Assembly (NCBI GenBank): GCA_030841765.1
Contig: JAUUSS010000047.1
Coordinates: 1-16,669 of the forward strand
Origin: Collinsella aerofaciens
GTDB lineage: Bacteria > Actinomycetota > Coriobacteriia > Coriobacteriales > Coriobacteriaceae
Direction of reading: 5' to 3'
DNA: 16,669 nucleotides
Position 1 is the stretch's first letter, and every line of letters begins with the position of its first letter. The notes below the pieces were generated by a model. That model made no database searches. It saw only the letters and a list, made by a program, of their open reading frames with translations, and was not told the DNA's origin. The position numbers and the translations under genes were made by a program. Below are positions 1 through 7,842 of this stretch, piece by piece.

Positions 1-41
1 TACGCTCATAAAGTAGTATGAGGCTAACAATAGGGGATAGC

Positions 42-755
<714 letters not shown>

Positions 756-763
756 GCGGCGCC

Positions 764-3430
764 ATGACACCTCTCGCAAAACGTCTCCCGCGCGAGCTGC
801 GCCGCAATATCGGCAAGTACCTGGGCATCTTTTTGCTTATGTGCGGAAGCATTGCCCTTACATCGGGCTTTTTGCTCGCGGCGCATTCCATCGGTTGCCT
901 TATCGACGACATGCGCGATGCGTACACGATTGAGGACGGCCGCGTGACCACCTCCTTCGAGGCTACCGACGATCAACTCAAGGCTGCCGAGGATGCCGCC
1001 AGTGACGTCGGCGGCGTCACGCTCTACAAGAATTTCTCCATCGACGCCATCATCAAAAAGGCGTCCGGCGACGACGGCACCAAGCGCACGCTGCGCACCT
1101 ATGCGCACCGCACCAAGGTCGATATCGCGTCCTACTGTGAGGGCAAGGAGCCCAAGACGGACGGTGAGGTGGCAATCGACCGTGTCTTCGCCACCAACAA
1201 CGACCTCGCCGTGGGCGATAAAGTCGAGCTCGAGGGTCGCACCTACACCATCTGCGGCATCATGACCCAGCCCGATAGCCAGGCGCTGTTCCTCAACAAC
1301 TCGGACTTTACGGTGAACACCATCACGTACGGCGTGGCCGAAGTGACCGACGCCGGCTTTGCCGCGCTCGAGGATGCCGGCGGCGCGCCTGCCTACACCT
1401 ACTCCTTCGCCTTTGCCGATCGCGACCTCCCCACCGCGGATCGCATCAATGCGGAGCAGGATATGGTAGAGGCGCTCACCGATGCCGATGCACGCGTGGA
1501 TGACCTCATCGATGCCGATTCCAATCAGGGCATTGGCTATGCGCGTGACGACGTGGACGGCGACTCCATGATGTGGATGACGTTGCTCGACATCATCATC
1601 GTGATCATGGCATTTGTCTTTGTGGTCCTTACCGACGCCACCATCGAGGAGGAGAGCGCCATCATCGGCACGCTGCTCGCCAGCGGCTATCGTCGTCGCG
1701 AGATCGTGCTGCACTACCTTGCGCTTCCCGCCATCGTGGGCGTGCTCGCGGCGCTTTTGGGCACCGCGCTCGGTATTGCGTTCTTTACCGAGCCCATGCG
1801 CGGCCTCTATTACGGCTCGTACAGCCTACCGCCCTTCCAGGTGTACTGGAGCTGGGAAATCTTTGTAAAGTGCGCCGTGGTTCCCGCCGCCGCGCTCATT
1901 CTCATTACGTTGGTGGGTCTGCTCCGCAAGATGGGAAAGACGCCGTTGCAGTTCCTTCGTCACGAGGCGAGCGGCAAATCGGGCACCAAGCGCGGCTTGC
2001 AGCTGCCGGAGCGCATGGGTTTTGTTTCCCGCTTCCGCCTGCGTATCTTCCTGCGCAACCTGGGCAACTTCGCCACGCTCTTCGTGGGCATTGCGTTTGC
2101 CTCGCTGCTGCTGCTCTTTGGCCTGGCGATTCTGCCCACGATGACGCACTACGCGGACAACCTCGAGACGAGCCTGGTCGCCGAGCACCAGTACACGCTC
2201 AAGGCGCCGGTGGAGCTCGAGGGTACCGCCGAGGAGCGCGAGCAGTGGTCGGCAATCGAGCGCTTGCAGTCGGTTGACGGCGCGCTGCTTTCCGCCGCCC
2301 AGGATGCCGATGACGAGCTTGACGACGCGGCCGATGCGGCGCAGACGGCAGCTGATGCCGCGACCACATCTCCGTCTGCCGAGAGCCTGGCCGCGGCGCA
2401 GGACGCGCTCGCCAAGGTCCAGGACAAGAAGGATGCGCTTTATGCGCGCCTTGACGATCTTGCCGATGCCCTCGGCTGCAACCGCGATGAGGCTATCGAC
2501 CTGATTGACAAGGCCTCTAAGATCGACGCTGACAACGACGATATCCACCCGGTCAATACGACCGATAACGATGCGGGTGCAATCGCGCAGGCCGAGAAAT
2601 ACGCCGTCTACCAGCTGCAGTACGACCGCGGTGATGGTAATGGGCAGGAGACGATTTCCGTCTACGGCATTTCATCCGATTCGCGCTACTGGAAAGGACT
2701 GGACGTCGGCGGCGGCTGTGTCGTCTTTGGCGGCGGCCTGCTCGACAAGTTTGGCTGGAGCGAGGGCCAGAAGGTCACGCTCGACGACAAGTACGAGGGC
2801 GAGCATTATTCTCTTGAGTGCGCGGGCAAGGACTGTGCCTGGGGCTCCAAGTCGGACATGAATATCTATATGAGTATCGAAGACTTTAACGAGCTGTTCG
2901 ACAACGATGCGGCCTACTTTAACGGCTATGTGAGCGATGAGAAGCTCGACCTTGACGCGCGCTACTTTGCCGGCGACACCACGCCCGACGACATGCGCGC
3001 CGTGGGCGACCAGTTCATCGGCATGATGAGCAAAATGATCGGCATGATGGTTGGCCTCGCGGTGTTTATCTTCCTGCTGTTTATGTATCTACTGACCAAG
3101 GCTGTGATCGACCACAGCGCCCGTTCGATTAGCTATATGAAAGTCTTTGGCTATCGCGATAGCGAGATCTCGCATCTGTACATCCGCTCGATCACGCTGT
3201 GCGTGGCGGCGTCGCTCGTGCTGAGCCTGCCCGTGATCATCGGCTCGCTCACGGCCATCTTCCGCTCGATGCTGCTCGCCTACAACGGCAATATTGAGAT
3301 CTACGTGCCCGCTTGGTCTATGGCTGCATGCGTCGGCATTGGCTTTGCGACCTACCTGGTCGTGGCGCTGCTACACACGCGCTCCATCAAGCGCGTGAGC
3401 CTCTCCGAGGCGCTGAAGGTCCAGGAATAG
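764..3430 (+). CDS. FtsX-like ABC transporter permease with extracellular coiled-coil insert
   Basis: Membrane partner (888 residues) of the preceding ATPase. One N-terminal membrane helix (about 18-38) is followed by a large extracellular region, then a first FtsX block of three helices (about 283-390). A fifth helix (about 438-460) precedes a second large extracellular region and a closing FtsX block of three helices (about 760-880). The second extracellular region carries an Ala/Asp-rich, heptad-like stretch (about residues 510-580, DNA about 2290-2505), probably a coiled coil. The ATG at 764 is preferred over the TTG at 749, which overlaps the upstream stop; only 8 bases separate the upstream stop from the ATG. 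The family moves lipids, lipoproteins or peptides, or transmits mechanical force as in MacB. The cargo cannot be told from sequence. Confidence 0.93.
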   Translation: MTPLAKRLPRELRRNIGKYLGIFLLMCGSIALTSGFLLAAHSIGCLIDDMRDAYTIEDGRVTTSFEATDDQLKAAEDAASDVGGVTLYKNFSIDAIIKKASGDDGTKRTLRTYAHRTKVDIASYCEGKEPKTDGEVAIDRVFATNNDLAVGDKVELEGRTYTICGIMTQPDSQALFLNNSDFTVNTITYGVAEVTDAGFAALEDAGGAPAYTYSFAFADRDLPTADRINAEQDMVEALTDADARVDDLIDADSNQGIGYARDDVDGDSMMWMTLLDIIIVIMAFVFVVLTDATIEEESAIIGTLLASGYRRREIVLHYLALPAIVGVLAALLGTALGIAFFTEPMRGLYYGSYSLPPFQVYWSWEIFVKCAVVPAAALILITLVGLLRKMGKTPLQFLRHEASGKSGTKRGLQLPERMGFVSRFRLRIFLRNLGNFATLFVGIAFASLLLLFGLAILPTMTHYADNLETSLVAEHQYTLKAPVELEGTAEEREQWSAIERLQSVDGALLSAAQDADDELDDAADAAQTAADAATTSPSAESLAAAQDALAKVQDKKDALYARLDDLADALGCNRDEAIDLIDKASKIDADNDDIHPVNTTDNDAGAIAQAEKYAVYQLQYDRGDGNGQETISVYGISSDSRYWKGLDVGGGCVVFGGGLLDKFGWSEGQKVTLDDKYEGEHYSLECAGKDCAWGSKSDMNIYMSIEDFNELFDNDAAYFNGYVSDEKLDLDARYFAGDTTPDDMRAVGDQFIGMMSKMIGMMVGLAVFIFLLFMYLLTKAVIDHSARSISYMKVFGYRDSEISHLYIRSITLCVAASLVLSLPVIIGSLTAIFRSMLLAYNGNIEIYVPAWSMAACVGIGFATYLVVALLHTRSIKRVSLSEALKVQE

Positions 3431-3442
3431 AGAACCGCCCGC

Positions 3443-3480
3443 ACGCGGGGGCACGAACCGAAGGAAGGGTGCCCCCGCGT
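3443..3480 (+). terminator. Hairpin terminator after the ABC transporter operon
   Basis: A perfect 12-bp stem (3443-3454 with 3469-3480) with a 14-base loop starts 12 bases after the permease stop. The T-tract behind it is weak (TATTT), so termination may be incomplete. A second 7-bp hairpin (TTTGCCC 3483-3489 with GGGCAAA 3504-3510) follows in the leader of the methyltransferase gene. Confidence 0.65.
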
Positions 3481-3549
3481 TATTTGCCCGCCAGGCCCGA
3501 CGTGGGCAAACGCGCGCAACGTCAGACTTCCCCGAACAGAAGGAGACCC

Positions 3550-4194
3550 ATGGCAAGATCGGCAGAGGAGCTCAAGCAGCTCTCCATCAAGGAGTTCACC
3601 GAGGCGGCAAAGGTCTACGAATCCGGCCATGCCGGCATTTACGAGATGTGCAAGGACGACTATCCGCAAATGCTCGAGGAGCTTGAGCTCGAACCGTTCG
3701 AGGACGCGCTCGACGTGGGCTGTGGAACCGGAGCCGTCCTAGAACTGCTCCACGCCCGGTACCCCAGCAAGCACTTGACTGGACTCGACCTCACACCCGG
3801 GATGATCGACGTCGCTCGGGCAAAGCAGCTCGATAACGTCAGCTTTGTCGTCGGAGACGCGGAGGCACTGCCCTTCGAGCCCCGGAGCTTCGACGCCGTG
3901 CTCTGCTCCAACAGCTTCCACCACTACCCGCATCCGGAGAGGTTTTTCGCCGAGGTGGCACGCGTCCTTCGGCCCGGCGGGCGACTGGTCCTTCGCGACT
4001 ACACCTCGAACGATGTCGCGGTCTGGCTCATGAACAACATCGAGCTACCGCTGGCACGCCTCTTGGGCCATGGTGACGTGCGCATCCTCAAGCTGTCCGA
4101 GCTACGCGCGCTCGTCGAGGAATTCGGGCTCACCCCGCTCAAGCTCGAGGCACAGAAGGGATTCCGCGCGCATCTGGTCGCGCGAAAGGGCTAG
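3550..4194 (+). CDS. Class I SAM-dependent methyltransferase (Methyltransf_11 / UbiE-like)
   Basis: A soluble 214-residue protein with a Rossmann methyltransferase fold. Motif I ALDVGCGTG is at 53-61 (SAM binding), the acidic residue ending strand 2 lies in GLDLTPGMI (78-86), motif II GDAEALPF is at 102-109, FDAVLCSNSFHHY at 114-126 is the motif IV region and VLRPGGRLVL at 139-148 is the post-motif. Such proteins methylate small molecules, quinone precursors or natural products; the acceptor is unknown. The ATG at 3550 has a strong AGAAGGAGA site just upstream; longer frames opening earlier run back through the terminator and are discarded. It stands alone between a terminator and a repeat-rich gap, so the context gives no pathway. 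Confidence 0.93.
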   Translation: MARSAEELKQLSIKEFTEAAKVYESGHAGIYEMCKDDYPQMLEELELEPFEDALDVGCGTGAVLELLHARYPSKHLTGLDLTPGMIDVARAKQLDNVSFVVGDAEALPFEPRSFDAVLCSNSFHHYPHPERFFAEVARVLRPGGRLVLRDYTSNDVAVWLMNNIELPLARLLGHGDVRILKLSELRALVEEFGLTPLKLEAQKGFRAHLVARKG

Positions 4195-4202
4195 CGGTCC
4201 GC

Positions 4203-4334
4203 GCCAGGACGCTCCGTCACGCCAGGGCACGCCGTCAACGCCGCCACACCAGGGCACGCCATCAAACCAGATTGTGGCCACGCTAGAACGCGCCGCCAAA
4301 CCAAGGCGCGCCGCCACAAACGTGACGGCGCGCC
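4203..4334. repeat. Degenerate GC-rich repeats ending in a 9-bp hairpin
   Basis: The stretch after the methyltransferase contains a direct repeat CCAGGGCACGCC(G/A)TCAA at 4222-4238 and 4249-4265, 27 bases apart. Weaker relatives lie on both sides (CCAGGACGCTCCGTCA near 4205; CGCGCCGCCAAA near 4289). It ends in a perfect hairpin, GGCGCGCCG (4305-4313) with CGGCGCGCC (4326-4334), over a 12-base loop. The hairpin could act as a methyltransferase terminator but has no T-tract. I see no credible gene. Confidence 0.5.
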
Positions 4335-4355
4335 CCTAGCTGCCAGGTGGCGAGG

Positions 4356-4441
4356 CACTCATTTAAGTCCGTCCCCAATGAGTGGTTTTAAGTCCGTCCC
4401 CAATGAGTGGTTTCAGTCATTTAAGTCTGTCCCCAATGACT
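4356..4441. repeat. Three GTCCCC-type repeats, two of them palindromic (REP-like)
   Basis: Three near-identical units contain TTTAAGTC(C/T)GTCCCCAATGA, starting at 4362, 4387 and 4420. The first lies in a hairpin (CACTCATT 4356-4363 with AATGAGTG 4377-4384) and the third in another (AGTCATT 4415-4421 with AATGACT 4435-4441). The middle copy shares the right arm but has a different left flank. The pattern resembles short extragenic palindromes dispersed by IS200-like (RAYT) transposases; that origin is an inference. The block ends 11 bases before the -35 box of the next gene. Confidence 0.7.
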
Positions 4442-4452
4442 AGGTGCCGCGC

Positions 4453-4483
4453 TTGACATTAACTCTGCTTTAACTGGTACCAT
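4453..4483 (+). promoter_or_regulatory. Likely sigma-70-type promoter of the DUF362 gene
   Basis: A perfect -35 box TTGACA (4453-4458) is followed after 19 bases by TACCAT (4478-4483), a tolerable -10. The spacer is long. It lies 44 bases ahead of the next start codon and just after the GTCCCC repeats. Confidence 0.5.
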
Positions 4484-4526
4484 CCTCTTATGTCTGTAAC
4501 GCCATATAGACCGAGGGGATAGATCT

Positions 4527-5732
4527 ATGACCGCAACTGCACCCGCAGCACCCGCTAAGGTGTACTTCACCAACCTGCGCACGCATGCTCGCGAGAGCCA
4601 GCTCGACAAGCTCAAGCGCCTCATCCGTCGCGCCGGTATTGAGCAGATCGACTTTGAGAACAAGTTCGTCGCCATCAAGATTCACTTTGGCGAGTTGGGC
4701 AACCTGAGCTTTTTGCGCCCCAACTACGCTCGCGCCGTCGCGGATGTCGTGAAGGAGCTGGGCGGCAAGCCCTTCCTCACCGACTGCAACACGCTCTATG
4801 TGGGTAGCCGCAAAAACGCGCTCGAGCACATCGACACCGCCTACCAGAACGGCTTTACCCCGTATGCCACGGGCTGCCAGATCATCATCGCCGACGGCCT
4901 CAAGGGTACCGACGAGGCGCTCGTCCCGGTCGAGGGCGGCGAGTACGTGCACGAGGCCAAGATCGGTCAGGCGCTCATGGATGCCGATATCGTGATCAGC
5001 CTCACCCACTTTAAGGGCCATGAACAGGCTGGCTTTGGCGGTGCCATGAAGAACCTGGGTATGGGAGGCGGCAGCCGTGCCGGCAAGATGGAGCAGCATG
5101 CCGCCGGCAAGCCGAACGTCGCGACCGAGCACTGCATTGGCTGCCGTGCCTGCGAAAAGATCTGCGCGCACAACGCCATCTCGTTCGACGACACCCGCGA
5201 GCGTGAGCTTGCCAGCGGCGCTACTCGCACGGTGCACGTGGCCGCCATCGACCACGATCGCTGCGTGGGCTGCGGCCGCTGCATTGCGGCATGCAACCAG
5301 GATTGCATCAAGCCCGGCTATGACGCCGCGGCCGACGTGCTCAACTGCAAGATCGCCGAGTACACCAAGGCCGTCGTCGACGGACGCCCGAGCTTCCATA
5401 TCTCGCTTGCCATGGATATCAGCCCCAACTGCGATTGCCATCCCGAAAACGACACGCCTATCGTCAACGATATCGGCATGTTTGCGAGCTTCGACCCGGT
5501 CGCCATCGACCAGGCCTGCGCCGATGCCGTCATGGCATCCGAGCCGCTGCCCAACACCGAGCTCACCGATAGCGCGGCCAAGATGGAGCACAACCACGAG
5601 CATCTGGAGGGCGAGCAGGCCAAGGATCCCTTCTGCATCACGCATCCCGACACCGACTGGCGCGTGTGCATCGCGCATGCCGAGAAGATCGGCTTGGGCA
5701 CGAGCGAGTATGAGCTCATCGAGGTCAAGTAG
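4527..5732 (+). CDS. DUF362 protein with two 4Fe-4S ferredoxin motifs
   Basis: A 401-residue cytoplasmic iron-sulfur protein. The N-terminal part (about 10-190) is the DUF362 domain, with the conserved features VAIKIHFGELGN (48-59), the TDCNTLY region (85-91) and LTHFKGHEQAGFGGAMKNLGMG (159-180). It is followed by two ferredoxin-type cluster motifs: Cys203, 206, 209, 213 (CIGCRACEKIC) and Cys246, 249, 252, 256 (CVGCGRCIAAC). Further cysteines at 302 and 304 lie in a C-terminal part that returns to DUF362-like sequence (IVNDIGMFASFDPVAIDQA). The family is common in anaerobes; its reaction is not established, though electron transfer is likely. The ATG at 4527 has GAGGGG 8 bases upstream. It is a single-gene unit between its own promoter and a strong terminator. 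Confidence 0.92.
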   Translation: MTATAPAAPAKVYFTNLRTHARESQLDKLKRLIRRAGIEQIDFENKFVAIKIHFGELGNLSFLRPNYARAVADVVKELGGKPFLTDCNTLYVGSRKNALEHIDTAYQNGFTPYATGCQIIIADGLKGTDEALVPVEGGEYVHEAKIGQALMDADIVISLTHFKGHEQAGFGGAMKNLGMGGGSRAGKMEQHAAGKPNVATEHCIGCRACEKICAHNAISFDDTRERELASGATRTVHVAAIDHDRCVGCGRCIAACNQDCIKPGYDAAADVLNCKIAEYTKAVVDGRPSFHISLAMDISPNCDCHPENDTPIVNDIGMFASFDPVAIDQACADAVMASEPLPNTELTDSAAKMEHNHEHLEGEQAKDPFCITHPDTDWRVCIAHAEKIGLGTSEYELIEVK

Positions 5733-5779
5733 TACCTGTCTATTGGACATATCAAGCGCTTTTGTAGCTTAAGTTGAGC

Positions 5780-5818
5780 AAAAGCCGCCCACGAGCACAA
5801 CGCTCGCGGGCGGCTTTT
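5780..5818. terminator. Bidirectional rho-independent terminator between convergent genes
   Basis: AAAAGCCGCCC (5780-5790) pairs with GGGCGGCTTTT (5808-5818). CGAGC (5792-5796) with GCTCG (5802-5806) continues the stem after one mismatch, around a 5-base loop. Runs of A on one side and T on the other let it serve the DUF362 gene on the plus strand and the hydrolase gene on the minus strand. Confidence 0.92.
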
Positions 5819-5896
5819 CGGAAGTGCGGTGAAAAAGCGAATACCGCCGACCACAAACCGATTTTTGGCAACAAAACCCCAGACGTTGCTTTTTGC

Positions 5897-6862
5897 CTAA
5901 AAATTCTTGTCGAGGAAGTCGTCGACCGTATTCCAGTAGAGCTCGGGGTCAATTTGCGCGCTCTTGGCGTGGGTGGCGCCATGGATGGTGAGCTTTTGCT
6001 TGACCTTGCTGGCGCACGCCTCGTAGTTTTGGTCAAGCATGCTGTACGGCACAAAGGTGTCCTGGTCGCCGTGGATAAACAACATGGGAACCGTCGCGTG
6101 TTTGAGTTGCTCTACGCTGCTCGCCTTATGAAAGTCGTAGCCCGCGCGCACGTTGCACACCAAGTTTGCTACATCGAGCAAGGGAAAGCTGGGCAGGCCG
6201 AACACGTCCTTGAGCTGCAGAGAAAACTCGTCCCAAACACTCGTATAACCGCAGTCCTCGATAATGCATTTCACGTTTGCGGGCAGAGATTCCCCCGCGA
6301 CGTTCATGGCGGTTGCCGCGCCCATCGACTCGCCAAAGACCAGGATGCGCGCCTCGGGGTCGGCTGCAACGATCCGTCCAATCCATGCAACGACATCGAG
6401 GCGCTCGGGCCAGCCCATGCCGATATAGTCGCCGCCGGAGCGCTCGTGGGCGCGGGCGGCGGGTGCGAGTACGTTCATGCCGCGGTCGTGGAATCGCTTG
6501 ACGTATCGAGCCATGCCGATGGGCTCGTTGGTATATCCATGCAGGCAGACGGCGTAGTCGTGTGCGCTCTCCGACGCAGCAAAATACCAGGCGGCAAGCT
6601 CGGTCCCGTCGTCCGCGGTGAGGTTGCTGCTCTCGCGATTCTCTTTAAACCATGCCCGCGCCTCGGTATCCTCGGCATCCGGCTGCTCACCTTCTTTGTC
6701 GTTCTTGCTATCCTGCATCATCTTCATGGTGTATGGCGCGCGGGGATTCAGCGCGAAGTCAAACAGAAAGTTGCCGGCAAATCCGAGCAGCGCAACGACA
6801 ACCACCAGTGCAACGATGCCGGCTATCTTGAGCTTTCGATGGGAACGTGCGTTTTGAGCCAT
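5897..6862 (-). CDS. Membrane-anchored alpha/beta hydrolase
   Basis: A 321-residue serine hydrolase. A short basic N-terminus and one membrane helix (about 12-34) anchor the enzyme, probably with the catalytic domain outside the membrane. The alpha/beta hydrolase core shows the oxyanion-hole HGYT (108-111), the nucleophile elbow GESMG with Ser179, the acid Asp268 in HGDQDTF, and His298 in GATHAK, giving a complete triad. The layout matches the YqkD-like / lysophospholipase-like extracellular hydrolases of Gram-positive bacteria; the substrate is unknown (esters, lipids or peptides are possible). The start is set by AGGAG (plus-strand 6871-6875) 8 bases upstream of the ATG. The gene is monocistronic and divergent from the hemolysin III gene, with two small palindromes in the shared upstream region. 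Confidence 0.93.
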   Translation of the reverse strand: MAQNARSHRKLKIAGIVALVVVVALLGFAGNFLFDFALNPRAPYTMKMMQDSKNDKEGEQPDAEDTEARAWFKENRESSNLTADDGTELAAWYFAASESAHDYAVCLHGYTNEPIGMARYVKRFHDRGMNVLAPAARAHERSGGDYIGMGWPERLDVVAWIGRIVAADPEARILVFGESMGAATAMNVAGESLPANVKCIIEDCGYTSVWDEFSLQLKDVFGLPSFPLLDVANLVCNVRAGYDFHKASSVEQLKHATVPMLFIHGDQDTFVPYSMLDQNYEACASKVKQKLTIHGATHAKSAQIDPELYWNTVDDFLDKNF

Positions 6863-6879
6863 GCGGTATTCTCCTATAA

Positions 6880-6941
6880 GATGTTAATACATCAACATTT
6901 AATGCAAGCGCATTATGGACGTTCGCCGTTGATGCGTCAAC
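6880..6941. promoter_or_regulatory. Possible operator: two similar small palindromes in a divergent upstream region
   Basis: GATGT-TAAT-ACATC (6880-6893) and GTTGA-TGCG-TCAAC (6928-6941) are 5-bp palindromes with 4-base spacers. They share a core (ACATCAAC in the first with its flank, GCGTCAAC in the second). They lie immediately upstream of the hydrolase gene and about 110 bases from the divergent PAQR gene. A dimeric regulator could bind here; this is only a pattern. Confidence 0.25.
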
Positions 6942-6983
6942 AGGCAAAGAATGGGTAAACAAAGGGTCACGTATGGTGCAAAT

Positions 6984-7013
6984 TTCGCACGTACCTAGAC
7001 GCTTTGATATAGT
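6984..7013 (+). promoter_or_regulatory. Probable promoter of the hemolysin III family gene
   Basis: TTCGCA (6984-6989) and TATAGT (7008-7013) are separated by 18 bases, 35 bases ahead of the start codon. The -10 is close to consensus and the -35 matches at four of six positions. Confidence 0.5.
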
Positions 7014-7048
7014 GTTGAGAACTCTTTACGTTGGAGGATGTAACCGGC

Positions 7049-7732
7049 ATGTCCGATTCGAGCGACAGTTCTAAGCCGCGACCCAAGACCGCGGTCGTTC
7101 CACACTACACAGTGGGTGAGGAGATCATGAACTCCGTCACCCATGGTGTCGGCTGCCTGCTGGGTATCGCGGGCCTGGTGCTCCTGATCGTATTCGCCGC
7201 CCTGCGCGGCGGAGGCCCGGCCCATATGGCCGCGGCGATTGTCTATGGCGTCAGCATTATCCTCGAATACCTAGCCTCCACGCTCTACCACGCGATTCAG
7301 CCCGCGCGCGCCAAGCGCGTGTTTCGCATCATCGACCACAGCTGCATCTACCTGCTCATAGCCGGCAGCTATACGCCGTTTTGCCTCATCACGCTCGCAA
7401 ACGACGGCGGCGCTGTGCTGTTCTTTGCCGTATGGGCCATCGCCATCATCGGCATCGCCCTCGAGTGCTTCCTACGCGAGCGCCAGCCGCATTGGGTAAG
7501 CGGCCTGGTCTACCTGCTGATGGGCTGGCTCGTTGTCTTTAAGCTGCCCGAACTTGTTGCGCTGCTCAACCCCGTGGCACTTGCCCTGCTCGCCGTCGGC
7601 GGCGTGTGCTACACCGCGGGCGTGCCGTTCTATATCGCCAAAAACGTGCGCTATCTGCACAGCGTGTTTCACCTGTGGGTGCTCGCCGGCAGCATCTTCC
7701 AGTTCATGGCGGTGATCCTCTTCGTAATCTAG
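7049..7732 (+). CDS. Hemolysin III family (PAQR-type) membrane protein
   Basis: A 227-residue, seven-helix integral membrane protein of the HlyIII/PAQR family. Family marks are NSVTHGVGCLLG (28-39), STLYH with His81, the DHSCIYLLIAGSYTP block (96-110) and the HxxxH motif His204/His208 in LHSVFHLWVLAG. These conserved His and Asp residues form the metal site of PAQR hydrolases. Near the end, SIFQF has Gln where I expect a histidine in many bacterial members. Despite the name, most bacterial members are not shown to be toxins; a membrane-lipid or ceramidase-like role is more likely. The ATG at 7049 follows GGAGG at 7033-7037; a TTG at 7031 is in frame but contains the ribosome site and is rejected. 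Confidence 0.93.
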   Translation: MSDSSDSSKPRPKTAVVPHYTVGEEIMNSVTHGVGCLLGIAGLVLLIVFAALRGGGPAHMAAAIVYGVSIILEYLASTLYHAIQPARAKRVFRIIDHSCIYLLIAGSYTPFCLITLANDGGAVLFFAVWAIAIIGIALECFLRERQPHWVSGLVYLLMGWLVVFKLPELVALLNPVALALLAVGGVCYTAGVPFYIAKNVRYLHSVFHLWVLAGSIFQFMAVILFVI

Positions 7733-7842
7733 CGACCACGCCTGCGCGCCCGCGTTCTCGTTTGGGCGCCGGTGCAATTGCCGTATCCGCCACCAACGTT
7801 TTACCCTAACGTCCCGAATCTTGGAGGTTCGAGAAACTCCCG

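Noticed and set aside
4356..4441. CRISPR-like array
   Set aside because: Only three short units with unequal spacing and no unique spacers of constant length; no cas genes nearby.
5774..6958. Plus-strand open frame of 394 codons opposite the alpha/beta hydrolase
   Set aside because: It begins in the terminator and runs antisense over a gene with an intact catalytic triad and ribosome site; no domains are seen.
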